This document shows positions 9,301 to 17,917 of a stretch of 49,528 nt of DNA, in pieces. The notes under the pieces are model-generated. The model had not been told where the DNA came from, did not search any database, and saw only the letters and a list, made by a program, of their open reading frames with translations. The translations under genes were made by a program, and so were the position numbers. The DNA comes from Oculatella sp. LEGE 06141 (GTDB taxonomy: Bacteria > Cyanobacteriota > Cyanobacteriia > Elainellales > Elainellaceae), in NCBI RefSeq assembly GCF_015207605.1, contig NZ_JADEWO010000049.1, forward strand, positions 1 to 49,528, in the 5' to 3' direction. Numbering within the stretch: the first letter of the stretch is position 1; each line of letters starts with the position of its first letter.

Positions 9301-9320
9301 TGATAACAAATGATAACAAA
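9301..9320 (-). promoter_or_regulatory. HLR1-like tandem repeat upstream of the RpaB-like gene
   Basis: On the plus strand TGATAACAAA occurs twice in exact tandem; read toward the gene this gives GTTATCATTTGTTATCA, a 10-base-period direct repeat. RpaB binds the HLR1 motif, two GTTACA-type half-sites at a 10-base period. The geometry matches; each half-site deviates at the fifth and sixth bases. It lies about 135 bases upstream of the chosen GTG, a position compatible with promoter control. Confidence 0.5.
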
Positions 9321-9504
9321 TGTTTTCACTCTGCAACGAAACCCACAGGCTTTTTTACGCGCTAGTTCATGAATCGCCCCACCTGACAGCATAGAGCGAT
9401 CGTGACACCTATATGAGCAGCGACTTCAGCAAACTATAAAACTGCGTCACAATTCTCAAAAAGCCACTCCAACTTGGTATTATCGACGCTCAAGCCTCAT
9501 TCAA

Positions 9505-9819
9505 TTGAATGACATGGCAAATCCATTCATTGGTGTCAGGATTCCCCGTGAGTTGGCAGAGGCGCTAGATGCCCGCATTAAGCAAACGGGGCAGTCCAAG
9601 TCAGACTTTGTGATTGAAGCACTCAGGCTATCTCTGGGTGTAGTGCCGTGTCAGGCGAGGTTAAGCGACGTAGAGCGTCGTCTGTCGGCGTTAGAAGAAA
9701 CAACTCAAGCTGTTAGCAAGGCATTAACTAATCTGCAAGGGTCTGCTGCCCATCATGCCGACCGCACCCACACGGAAGCGATGCGGGATGCGAGCGACCA
9801 TTCCCTAGAAAATGGGTGA
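9505..9819 (+). CDS. Ribbon-helix-helix (CopG/Arc-like) DNA-binding protein
   Basis: A 104-residue protein. Residues about 4-45 (PFIGVRIPRELAEALDARIK, then QTGQSKSDFVIEALRLSL) match a ribbon-helix-helix domain: a beta strand followed by two helices with the GxSKSDFVxEAL turn. A heptad-like segment follows (LSDVERRLSALEETTQAVSKAL), probably a short coiled coil, and then a polar tail. ATG codons at 9505 and 9514 are both possible starts. Such proteins act as dimeric repressors or antitoxins. No toxin gene overlaps it; the next gene, about 150 bases on, starts the nuclease/methyltransferase/helicase cluster, so a control role there is possible but unproven. Confidence 0.75.
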   Translation: MNDMANPFIGVRIPRELAEALDARIKQTGQSKSDFVIEALRLSLGVVPCQARLSDVERRLSALEETTQAVSKALTNLQGSAAHHADRTHTEAMRDASDHSLENG

Positions 9820-9966
9820 AATAGTGCAAGTGGCCGCATTCGCTTCCTAATGTTCCAGGAAAGCATCCTTTTGGGGTAGGGTGAGCGATCGCCCCTCAGG
9901 GATTTCACGGTTTACTGATGCCGAGTTCTGCGGGCACCCTGGACGTTTACAAGCGCCCAATAGACG

Positions 9967-10905
9967 ATGGCATTTCTAACACAGCGCTGCGATTGGCTGA
10001 ACCTGGCGCTCTTTCGCCGCGAGTTCTGGGTGTCTGGATTAGCCCAAACGGCAGAAAAATATCAAACCCAGGGAGCGATCACGCTGCGGTTTGTCGGTCA
10101 TTTTCCGGGTCATATGCAACCCCCTCAAACCCTTGCTGTACCCGATAGACGACTCTGGTTGCCGTCTCACTACGATTTGCTGATGGGGTTTCTTGCCGTT
10201 GAGTTGCCCAACCAGTGGGCTGTGAACCAGTTTGTTCCCAGTGAACCCCTCCAACAGTTATCCCTTCGCGTACAACAACGATTTGAGGTGCCAGTGGCGA
10301 TCGTTGCCTTTGCCGCAGAGCCTCCGCCCGCTGTAGAAAACCCGTTTTTTGTGATTGATGCGGCTCTTAATTTCTCTGGTCTGGTCGCTCCCCAACACTA
10401 TGCCCAACAGATTAACCAGAGCCGCAATCCGTTGGCCTGGGATGAACCGCTCGTTAAACCCATCAACCAATCGATCAACGATACCTTCCAACGATGGACC
10501 AGAACCTATCTTTCTGGACAGTTTTCTATCAATGATATTGATGCTTTAAAGACAATTAACACACCGTCTGGTCAAGAGATTTTAGTATTGTGTGAGCTGA
10601 AACGAAGCCAGATTGACTTTAAAAGATGGACACCTTATCTCAATGATGTTCCTAACTTTATGCTGACCAAAGCCTGCGCCAGAAAGTGTTTTAGCGCGAT
10701 CGATATTGTGATTCACTATCACGCCAAAACAACCGATCAAGTAGCTGTTCATTTTATTACCAATGTAACAAAACAAGGCATTAGTGGGTTTCGCAAAATC
10801 ATTGCGGCGAACGATGAAACGGCGATCGTTGCTGCGATCGAAGCTCATATCACCAGTATCATGGACGATGCCTACACGTCCACTAGAGTATTACAGCAAC
10901 CTTAG
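9967..10905 (+). CDS. Uncharacterised protein with putative PD-(D/E)XK nuclease core
   Basis: I do not recognise a named family. The product is 312 residues, soluble, with no signal or membrane segment. In the C-terminal third, NDIDALKT (Asp190, Asp192) is followed 18 residues later by a hydrophobic strand and LCELKRS (Glu210, Lys212), the D...ExK arrangement of PD-(D/E)XK nucleases. A conserved-looking WTPYLNDVPNFMLTKAC comes next. The N-terminal 180 residues could be a DNA-recognition or interaction part. Its gene is codirectional with the methyltransferase gene (95-base gap) and the helicase gene, and that helicase lacks its own obvious nuclease motif. I infer it may supply DNA cleavage in trans. 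The start at 9967 is the first good ATG; no strong ribosome site was seen. Confidence 0.6.
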   Translation: MAFLTQRCDWLNLALFRREFWVSGLAQTAEKYQTQGAITLRFVGHFPGHMQPPQTLAVPDRRLWLPSHYDLLMGFLAVELPNQWAVNQFVPSEPLQQLSLRVQQRFEVPVAIVAFAAEPPPAVENPFFVIDAALNFSGLVAPQHYAQQINQSRNPLAWDEPLVKPINQSINDTFQRWTRTYLSGQFSINDIDALKTINTPSGQEILVLCELKRSQIDFKRWTPYLNDVPNFMLTKACARKCFSAIDIVIHYHAKTTDQVAVHFITNVTKQGISGFRKIIAANDETAIVAAIEAHITSIMDDAYTSTRVLQQP

Positions 10906-11000
10906 TGGGGCGGTGAAAGAGCAGTGTAGGATTAATCTCCCTGTTACCCGCCGCGAATCTCTGTTAAATCCATTGTGTATAGCGTGGAAGCCGTTGACTC

Positions 11001-12782
11001 ATGCCATCTCTGCAATTCAAGGGAAAACAGTTTGTCCAAAATCATCATCTGACACTGAACTATCACCCGCTGATTCCCTGTTCAGCCGCGAGCGTTACCC
11101 CGGAAATTAGCTTAGACGATAATCTGATTATTCATGGTGATAACTTAATTGCTCTAAAAGCATTGTTACCAACCTATGCCGATCGCATCAAATTAATTTA
11201 CATTGACCCACCTTATAACACAGGTAACGAAGGGTGGATGTATAACGACAACGTTAACTCGCCCATGATGCAGGAGTGGCTGAAGGCCAACAAACCAATT
11301 GATGATCAGGACTTGACGCGGCATGATAAATGGCTGTGTATGATGATGCCTCGGCTAAAGCTTTTACGAGAGCTATTGCGCGACGATGGCGTAATGTTCA
11401 TCTCTATTGATGATCATGAGGTGCATCATTTGCGGATGTTAATGAATGAAATTTTTGGAGACGGCAATTTCATTGCTCAATTAGTGTGGGAAAAAGGCAG
11501 AAAAAACGATGCAAAGCTTTTTTCGATCGCCCATGACTATATTGTGGTGTATGCGAAGTCACTGGCAACCTTGCGATCGCTCCACACCATTTGGCGAGAA
11601 CCCAAACCTGGAGCCAACGAGATTTGGACAGAGTATTGCCAATTGCGGCAACAGTATGGTGATGACGATCGCGCCATTGCACAAGCCCTGCAACGCTGGT
11701 ATCGCACCTTAGACAAACAGCATCCCGCCAAGAAGCTGAGTCGCTACAAGCATGTGGATCAGCATGGCCCCTGGCGCGATCGCGATATCTCATGGCCGAC
11801 CCCTGGAGGCCCTTGCTATGAGGTCATTCATCCCCACACAAAGCAACCGTGCGCGGTTCCAGCCAACGGCTGGCGCTTTGCCACGCCAGAAGCAATGCAA
11901 CGGCAGATCGACATGAAGTTAGTAGAGTTTCGCGCCGATCACACTCAACCGCCGTTTCGCAAGGCTCACCTTCGTCCAGTTTCCGCTGCGCTGCATGAGG
12001 ATGTGGCGAGCCGTTCGGATGGCGATCGCGCCGAAGAGGATACAGGAGTTGGAATGCAGGTGATGCCTAGCGTTATTTATTCCCAGGCTCAAGTCGCCGT
12101 CAAACGTTTGCGGCAAATGATGGGAGGGCACGCCTTCGATAATCCTAAGGATCACGAGGTATTAGCTCGCCTGATTCGCTATTGCACATCCGACGGTGAC
12201 ATTGTTTTAGACTCCTTTGCGGGGTCTGGTACAACGGCTCATGCGGTATTGCAGGTGAATAACGAGGATGGTAAAAACCGAAAATTTATATTAATTGAAT
12301 CTGAAGACTATGCAGAATTCGTCACCGCCGCCAGGGTGAAACGAGTGATTCAAGGACTGGCCGCAACTTCAAAGCAAAGCCGTATGTCAGGATTAGGAGG
12401 CAGTTTTTCCTTCTTTAAGTTGGGTCAACCCATTGAATTAAACACCGTCTTGTCGGGTGAACAACTGCCATCCTATGAAGAGCTAGCTCGATACGTGTTT
12501 TATACCGCAACAGGACAACCGTTTGACTCAGCTCAGCTTGGCTCGGCACCCTATTACATCGGCAACACTAAACAACACGATCTTTACTTGCTGTATCAAC
12601 CTGATTTGCAGTGGCTAAAAACAACGGGGTTGACATTAGAAATAGCGCAACAGTTGAGCGTTCATTCCTCTCGGCACTGCCTTGTTTTTGCGCCGATGAA
12701 TTTTCTGAATGAGTCACAGTTACATCACTATAAAATTACAGTGTGTCAACTGCCGTTTGAACTTTATCAGTTTAGAGGCTAG
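11001..12782 (+). CDS. Type III-like adenine-specific DNA methyltransferase (Mod)
   Basis: A 593-residue N6-adenine methyltransferase. The catalytic motif DPPY is at residues 69-72 (IYIDPPYNTGNEGWMYND), preceded by IIHGDNLIALKALL. The S-adenosylmethionine-binding motif FAGSGTTAHAVL lies near residues 406-417. Catalytic motif first, cofactor motif second, defines the beta class used by type III Mod subunits. The intervening 300 residues would hold the target-recognition region. Modification protects the host at the system's target site. It is followed three bases later by the helicase gene, and the pair forms an operon. The target sequence cannot be deduced. Confidence 0.93.
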   Translation: MPSLQFKGKQFVQNHHLTLNYHPLIPCSAASVTPEISLDDNLIIHGDNLIALKALLPTYADRIKLIYIDPPYNTGNEGWMYNDNVNSPMMQEWLKANKPIDDQDLTRHDKWLCMMMPRLKLLRELLRDDGVMFISIDDHEVHHLRMLMNEIFGDGNFIAQLVWEKGRKNDAKLFSIAHDYIVVYAKSLATLRSLHTIWREPKPGANEIWTEYCQLRQQYGDDDRAIAQALQRWYRTLDKQHPAKKLSRYKHVDQHGPWRDRDISWPTPGGPCYEVIHPHTKQPCAVPANGWRFATPEAMQRQIDMKLVEFRADHTQPPFRKAHLRPVSAALHEDVASRSDGDRAEEDTGVGMQVMPSVIYSQAQVAVKRLRQMMGGHAFDNPKDHEVLARLIRYCTSDGDIVLDSFAGSGTTAHAVLQVNNEDGKNRKFILIESEDYAEFVTAARVKRVIQGLAATSKQSRMSGLGGSFSFFKLGQPIELNTVLSGEQLPSYEELARYVFYTATGQPFDSAQLGSAPYYIGNTKQHDLYLLYQPDLQWLKTTGLTLEIAQQLSVHSSRHCLVFAPMNFLNESQLHHYKITVCQLPFELYQFRG

Positions 12783-12785
12783 TGC

Positions 12786-15179
12786 ATGAGACTTAAGGCT
12801 TATCAGATCAGATGTTTACAGGCCATTCAGAACTATTTAATTCAACTGTCCCAAGCCAGGTTAGAGTGCGATCGCTCTCCCAATCATGCCGCCGCTCAGT
12901 CTAATTTCCCGGAACATGCGTGGTTTCAATTGCCTCACGTTGCTGCCAACTTGCCGTATGCTCGGCAGTACGTTTCGCGCAGAAATGGCCTGGGTGACCC
13001 TTTACCTAACTTCTGCCTTAAAATCCCAACGGGCGGTGGAAAAACTGTATTAGCCACTCATACCATTGGTTTAATTAATACCTTTTATCGCAAGCAGCAA
13101 CATGGGTTAGTCGTATGGGTTGTACCTACCGCACAGATTTATCGCCAAACGCTCAACGCTTTAAGAAATCGGGAACATCCCTATCGTCAGGTTCTAGATC
13201 TAAACAGTGCTGGCAGAACGTTAGTGTTGCAAAGGGGCGATCGCTTCACGCCTGATGATATTAGCAACAACCTCGTTATTTTAATAATAATGCTGCCTGC
13301 GGCAAACCGCCAGTGCAAAGAAACGCTGAAAATCTTTCAAGATTCCAGCCAGTTCGACTGCTTTTTTCCACCTGATTTTGAACTGCCTCACCATCAACAA
13401 CTGTTACAACAATTTCCTAATTTAGACTGTTTTGATAGTAGCTGTGCTTTCTTGCCACAAGTTAAGACTTCGCTGGGAAATACGTTGAGAATTCTCAGGC
13501 CAGTCATGATTTTAGATGAAGGCCACAAAGCGTATAGCCAGAGCGCTCAAGAAACTCTGCTCAATTTAAATCCATCTATTTTAGTTGAACTATCAGCTAC
13601 GCCCCCAGGCAACAGCAATGTTCTGATATCAGTATCAGGACTGGAACTGAAGCAAGAAGAGATGATTAAGCTAGCGATCCATTTAGTGCATCCGGCGAGT
13701 TCTGATTGGAAAGATGTTTTGAGAGCGGCGGTTCAGCACCGAATTCTGCTTCAGCAAAAAGCGTTACAGTACCAAACCAAAACGGGCAGCTATATTCGTC
13801 CTATTTGTTTAATTCAGGTAGAACGAACTGGAAAGTCGCTGGAACAGGATAGTCGTTACATTCATGCGGAAGATGCCAGGGCATTTTTAATCGATGAATA
13901 CGGAGTGTACCCTCACCAGATCGCGGTTAAATCAAGCGAAAGAGATGACATTGAAAACCTTGACCTATTCGACCCAACCTGCCAGATTTGCTACATCATT
14001 ACAAAGCAGGCGTTGCAAGAAGGATGGGATTGTTCCTTTGCCTACGTGCTGGCTGTTTTAACCAATTCAACATCAACCAGGGCAACGACTCAATTGATTG
14101 GTAGAATTTTACGCCAGCCCTATGGTTGCAAAACAGGTATGCCAGAACTGGATGAAAGCTACGTCTTTTGCTATCGACAAAATACGCAGGCGATCGCTCA
14201 TCAAATCAAAACAGAACTGGAAACCGAAGGGTTAGCTGACTGTAGCAACGATGCGATCCAAATCCATACGAATGAGGACTCTTATTTCATTCGCTCTAGC
14301 TCATCGGTGCAACAACTCACGGAAACCGTTTACTGCCCCTATTTTTTGATTCAAACCGCAGACGGTTGGCACCCATTGAATGCTGATCTGGATCTGGTTT
14401 GCCGTCTGGATTGGGATACCTGCTATTTCACTGACAAAAAGCACAAGACCTTGAATCAAGAAGCAATGGCGGTTCTTGACCAGACCCCATACCCTGACCA
14501 CCAGACCAAGAATTCTGCGGCTGCCATCGTTGATTATGGCTTTATCGTCCGCCAATTGTTAGACATCATTCCTAACCCCTGGGTGGCGTATTCGGTCGTT
14601 AAAGATGCATTGTCCGCTTTATCATCAACCCAGACGTATACTGCCGAAATCAACCCATCCTATCCAGTCGCTACGATCGAAAAACTGCGGCATGTTTTGA
14701 AAAACGAACGCGATCGCGCCCTCCAGGCTATGTTCAAAGATCGACTGGATAAGCATCAAGTTGAATTTGGATTAGTAGCGGTTTCGCAAACCGACCATCG
14801 AGCGCAACCAGGTTCTGCCAAAGCCGTGTATTTTCCTGAGCAATATCAACTGCTCAACTGGTATCGAGATATCATGCACGCACCCTTTTGCATTCAAGGC
14901 CGGGAGCATGGCAACCCTTGCTCTGAAGCCGTTGCTACTTATCCCCCTAATCCGTCCTGTAAAAACGAATGGGTTTATGTGCTGGATTGGGCTGATCGAG
15001 AACTGCCGCTACAGACATTGCGATCGCCACACTGCAACGGCATCCACAAGCATGGGTCAACCAAACACATGAAGTGGTCTGAGCTAGCGCAATCCTTTCC
15101 CAACCAGAGAATAGTGTTTAGCCCGGTCTTTGACAACGCCTTAAAACATCAGCTTGACAAAATAGTGTTGCCGTCCTAG
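12786..15179 (+). CDS. Type III-like restriction helicase subunit (Res), apparently without its own nuclease motif
   Basis: A 797-residue superfamily 2 helicase/translocase. Motifs: Walker A PTGGGKT at 81-87, then VVWVVPTAQIYRQTL (Ia), DEGH near 243-246 (ILDEGHKAYS), SATP (III) and ITKQALQEGWDCSFAYVL (V). Motif VI is QLIGRILRQP near 435. This order and the GWDCSFA block are typical of type III Res proteins, which hydrolyse ATP and cleave after contacting a second complex. Classical Res proteins are about 950-1000 residues and end in a PD-(D/E)XK domain. Here the last 150 residues show no D...ExK pattern, so the protein may be a helicase partner only. The stop lies inside the first copy of a 54-bp tandem duplication. 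Confidence 0.9.
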   Translation: MRLKAYQIRCLQAIQNYLIQLSQARLECDRSPNHAAAQSNFPEHAWFQLPHVAANLPYARQYVSRRNGLGDPLPNFCLKIPTGGGKTVLATHTIGLINTFYRKQQHGLVVWVVPTAQIYRQTLNALRNREHPYRQVLDLNSAGRTLVLQRGDRFTPDDISNNLVILIIMLPAANRQCKETLKIFQDSSQFDCFFPPDFELPHHQQLLQQFPNLDCFDSSCAFLPQVKTSLGNTLRILRPVMILDEGHKAYSQSAQETLLNLNPSILVELSATPPGNSNVLISVSGLELKQEEMIKLAIHLVHPASSDWKDVLRAAVQHRILLQQKALQYQTKTGSYIRPICLIQVERTGKSLEQDSRYIHAEDARAFLIDEYGVYPHQIAVKSSERDDIENLDLFDPTCQICYIITKQALQEGWDCSFAYVLAVLTNSTSTRATTQLIGRILRQPYGCKTGMPELDESYVFCYRQNTQAIAHQIKTELETEGLADCSNDAIQIHTNEDSYFIRSSSSVQQLTETVYCPYFLIQTADGWHPLNADLDLVCRLDWDTCYFTDKKHKTLNQEAMAVLDQTPYPDHQTKNSAAAIVDYGFIVRQLLDIIPNPWVAYSVVKDALSALSSTQTYTAEINPSYPVATIEKLRHVLKNERDRALQAMFKDRLDKHQVEFGLVAVSQTDHRAQPGSAKAVYFPEQYQLLNWYRDIMHAPFCIQGREHGNPCSEAVATYPPNPSCKNEWVYVLDWADRELPLQTLRSPHCNGIHKHGSTKHMKWSELAQSFPNQRIVFSPVFDNALKHQLDKIVLPS

Positions 15180-15282
15180 CACCCTACACCCCAGCGGGTA
15201 GAACCCACAGCAACCAGAACAATGGCCTCCTAGCACCCTACACCCCAAGCGGGTAGAACCCACAGCAACCAGAACAATGGCC
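15174..15282. repeat. Near-perfect 54/55-bp tandem duplication at the end of the helicase gene
   Basis: Copy 1 (15174-15227) and copy 2 (15228-15282) are identical except for one extra A in copy 2 (CACCCCAGCGGG versus CACCCCAAGCGGG). Each begins TCCTAG, so the helicase stop codon TAG (15177-15179) belongs to copy 1. Each contains a CCCAGCGGGTAGAACCCACAG core. The unit separates the helicase gene from the convergent comF gene. Confidence 0.9.
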
Positions 15283-15304
15283 ACCGTCCAGCCAACGTTC
15301 TCGA

Positions 15305-15970
15305 CTATGATTTTGCTACCGCTACCATGCCACAAACGGCTACTCGATGCCGACGCAGAGCTGCAACGGCTGCGTTGGCGGTTGCCCCAGTCGTGTAGAT
15401 ATCGTCTAACAGCAACACAGCACTCTGTGGCCGTCCGTCTCGCAAGCTCTCATTGACCTCAAATGCATTGGCTAAATTCTGCGATCGCTCCGTGGCAGAA
15501 AGGCGAAATTGAGCCTCCGTTTCCCGAACTCGTACCAACCCGTGCCGTTGCAGGGGCACTTTTGCCACATCACAAAATGCCTCTGCCAGCAATTCCGCCT
15601 GGTTGAACCCTCGCTGTCGTTTCTTTGCCTCATGCATGGGAATGGGAACAACAGTGATCGGTTTTACAGCAACCAGTGGAGATTCAAGCCATGCTTGAGC
15701 TAGCCAGTGTCCCAGTGGGCGGGCAAGCTGTGGAGAGTTGTTGTATTTCAGAGCAGCGAGCGATCGCTTCAATGCTCCTTCATATCCTCCCCAGGCCAGT
15801 AGGGGTAAGGAACCCCGCTCAGACGGTTGAAAATGGTGAAGCTGACAGCGTTGAACCTGGCGTTGACAGTCCAAGCAGAAAGCGTTCGCCGTAGATCGCT
15901 GGCACAACGGGCAGTTGGATTCTAGAAATAAATTGAGTAAACGGGCGAAAGAGCGAGTCCAGGCGGGCAT
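15305..15970 (-). CDS. comF: ComF family protein (phosphoribosyltransferase-like)
   Basis: A 221-residue cytoplasmic protein. An N-terminal zinc-ribbon-like cysteine cluster (CPLCQRSTANAFCLDC) is followed by the family core VVPIPMHEAKKRQRGFNQAE, the hallmark RGFNQAE motif. A type I phosphoribosyltransferase PRPP loop, VLLLDDIYTTGATANAA, comes next. ComF proteins are needed for natural transformation in several bacteria, including uptake and processing of single-stranded DNA; the enzymatic substrate is not firmly known. Length is normal. It is monocistronic here, converging on the helicase gene. Confidence 0.93.
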   Translation of the reverse strand: MPAWTRSFARLLNLFLESNCPLCQRSTANAFCLDCQRQVQRCQLHHFQPSERGSLPLLAWGGYEGALKRSLAALKYNNSPQLARPLGHWLAQAWLESPLVAVKPITVVPIPMHEAKKRQRGFNQAELLAEAFCDVAKVPLQRHGLVRVRETEAQFRLSATERSQNLANAFEVNESLRDGRPQSAVLLLDDIYTTGATANAAVAALRRHRVAVCGMVAVAKS

Positions 15971-16302
15971 AACGTAACAAATTTTGATTTTGAGGGTTGA
16001 GTTCTGTTTGAGAAATCTGGAATGAAGTTAAACTCGTTTGAGGATTAAATTTATGAGGGTGATGGGTAATAAAAGCTGAGCCTCGCTGTGGCAGCGTTTA
16101 ACTCCCTTGGGGTCGCTCGCTCGATACGCTCGATAGTAGACAGACCGTTCATATATCTGGCTAAAATGGCTGTAACAAATCTATAGTTCCGCCCGATTCC
16201 GGTGGATCTAACATGTTTGTTATCTCTTTTTATTGTCCATCCTAGTAAAATCTGCTCGTAGTACTTTAACTGAGCTGTTAACAACCACCGAAACCACTGC
16301 TC
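15971..16302. other. Intergenic region comF / infC
   Basis: About 330 bases between divergent comF and infC. It must contain both promoters and the infC leader. A TAAAAT hexamer at 16246-16251 is a possible -10 element for infC. A minus-strand frame of 89 codons (16051-16320) overlaps the infC start and reads like antisense noise, so it is not called. I see no structured RNA element that I can name. Confidence 0.45.
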
Positions 16303-16830
16303 ATGGCTCTGATCAAACAAAACCGAGATTTGCCCACCATTAACGAAAGGATTAGATTTCCGAAGATTAGGGTGATCGACACTGACGGAGGACAGCTAGG
16401 AATCATGGCTCCTCGCGATGCCCTTAGAGTTGCAGAGGAAAAAGAGTTAGATTTAGTCCTCGTCAGCGATAAGGCCGATCCGCCCGTTTGCCGGATTATG
16501 GACTACGGTAAGTTCAAGTTTGAACAAGAGAAGAAAGCGCGAGAAGCCCGGAAGAAGCAGCATACTTCTGATGTGAAAGAAGTGAAAATGCGCTATAAAA
16601 TTGAAGATCACGATTACCAGGTTCGGGTTAACCAGGCTGAGAGGTTTCTCAAGTCGGGGGATAAGGTTAAGGCAACAGTAATGTTTCGAGGGCGAGAGAT
16701 TCAGCATACGGATCTTGCTGAAACATTGCTGATGAAGATGGCCAAAGACTTGCAAGAGGTTGCTGAATTGCAGCAAACTCCGAAGCGAGAGGGACGCAAC
16801 ATGATGATGATGCTTTCTCCTAAAAAATAA
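16303..16830 (+). CDS. infC: Translation initiation factor IF-3
   Basis: A 175-residue initiation factor that binds the 30S subunit, keeps subunits apart and checks start-codon pairing. The N-domain begins with [19 protein letters not shown] and [20 protein letters not shown]. The basic linker [20 protein letters not shown] leads to the C-domain with [20 protein letters not shown] and [19 protein letters not shown]. The C-terminus, [13 protein letters not shown], is that of cyanobacterial IF-3. ATG at 16303 fits the family length. It appears monocistronic, with terminator-like hairpins directly after the stop rather than the rpmI-rplT genes seen in many bacteria. Confidence 0.98.
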   Translation: MALIKQNRDLPTINERIRFPKIRVIDTDGGQLGIMAPRDALRVAEEKELDLVLVSDKADPPVCRIMDYGKFKFEQEKKAREARKKQHTSDVKEVKMRYKIEDHDYQVRVNQAERFLKSGDKVKATVMFRGREIQHTDLAETLLMKMAKDLQEVAELQQTPKREGRNMMMMLSPKK

Positions 16831-16842
16831 TGTCTTAAGCCG

Positions 16843-16916
16843 TCACAGCAGACTGTGACCTGAGTTCAGACTCTCTAACTCTAGAGCGAGATATCTCTCG
16901 TCCTGGAGTTTTTTTA
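16843..16916 (+). terminator. Tandem hairpins with T-run after infC
   Basis: A first hairpin has arms GTCACAG and CTGTGAC around a four-base loop. A second, longer dyad (AACTCTAGAG ... CTGGAGTT enclosing CGAGATATCTCTCG) runs straight into TTTTTTT. The second is a convincing intrinsic terminator for infC. Confidence 0.8.
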
Positions 16917-16917
16917 T

Positions 16918-17386
16918 GCTCAACAGTTTTTGAGGCGGCGATCGCTCTCCATCGTCACTGTCTAGCGAACTAGACCTAAATCAGACACGCCACACCATGC
17001 TATTGGTCAACTCAGTCAACAAAGATATTAATTTTTATCTCTTTTTTGCTCAGGTTGCTCTCCGTTGAAAGGCAGCGATCGTTTCACAACAGCACCCATA
17101 AATGCTGCTGTTACATCGCTCTGTAAACGGACTAAGCAAGCTCCGGTACCGGGTTGGAGCTGAACGAAAGCTGAATCAAATAGGACTACTGCGTAGCCTT
17201 ACAACGTTTCTGAATACAAAAATGTGTCTCTAAATACAACCTTTGAAGGAGGTTTAACAGGGGCAAACTTCATACCGTGTGATTCACAGGTAGTTAGTCT
17301 TAGAGACGTAAGTTTCAACCTATTTCTATCGTATGAACACAGGGCATTTCAAATGATGCCCATTGAAATGTTTTAGGAGGTTTTAA
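16918..17386. other. Long gene-free leader region before the small lipoprotein gene
   Basis: About 470 bases between the infC terminator and the GTG at 17387. It contains a purine-rich GAAGGAGGTTTAA near 17247 that resembles a ribosome site but leads to no open frame, and a weak hairpin AACCTTTGAAGGAGGTT. The real ribosome site TAGGAGG lies at 17373-17380. The length would allow an unannotated small RNA or long 5' leader, but I recognise no family. Confidence 0.4.
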
Positions 17387-17809
17387 GTGAGGATACTTCA
17401 GTCTTTTCGCACCGCATTGGTTGCTTTATCTCTAGTTCTGGTTCTGGTTACAACCTCAGCCTGTAGCGGCGTAGATCAGGCAACTCAATCTGTGACAACG
17501 CCAACCACATCCTACAGCCAGCTTGAGCGGGGCAATACAACATCTGGTCAAAGCTTTGGTAATTGGGTCGTCCAAACGGCTCACGGCTTAATTCAAGACG
17601 CTTATGTGCGCGATAGCGACAAGCTGGGGGTTGTCATTTCTCCTCAGGTTCGCCCCAATGAAGTTCGAGCCTTGGCAAAATCTTTAGTACAAGGGTTTCA
17701 AAAGAACTTCCCCAATCATGATCTAACTGTTTTGATGTATGCCCCAGACAAAGAGTTGATTTTAACAGCAAAATACGATAACTCAACCCAACGCATTCAA
17801 TATCAATAG
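17387..17809 (+). CDS. Small uncharacterised lipoprotein
   Basis: A 140-residue protein starting at GTG with a strong TAGGAGG site upstream. The first 26 residues form a lipoprotein signal (FRTALVALSLVLVLVTTSAC) with the lipobox cysteine at the end. The mature part starts with a Thr/Ser-rich linker (SVTTPTTSYSQLERG). It continues into a compact domain, GVVISPQVRPNEVRALAKSL and HDLTVLMYAPDKELILTAKY, that looks like a small alpha/beta fold. I do not recognise a named family and assign no function beyond membrane anchoring outside the cytoplasm. The next gene, another small conserved-looking protein, is codirectional 108 bases on. Confidence 0.8.
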   Translation: MRILQSFRTALVALSLVLVLVTTSACSGVDQATQSVTTPTTSYSQLERGNTTSGQSFGNWVVQTAHGLIQDAYVRDSDKLGVVISPQVRPNEVRALAKSLVQGFQKNFPNHDLTVLMYAPDKELILTAKYDNSTQRIQYQ

Positions 17810-17917
17810 GAACAGACGAGCCAGTTCGCTGGACACTCATTTGCTTCTCATTGAGTTGAAACACGATTATTACCCAATGCCTGATTACACCAGGCTGATT
17901 AATACAGGAGTTTTGAA

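Noticed and set aside
9166-9336. 57-residue N-terminal extension of the RpaB-like regulator
   Set aside because: Response regulators start just before the receiver; the extension also covers the likely promoter repeat.
16051-16320. 89-codon minus-strand frame overlapping the infC start
   Set aside because: No homology-like pattern, overlaps the infC start and promoter region; noise is more likely.
17240-17260. GAAGGAGGTTTAA as the ribosome site of a hidden small gene
   Set aside because: The following bases have no sustained open frame from a usable start codon.
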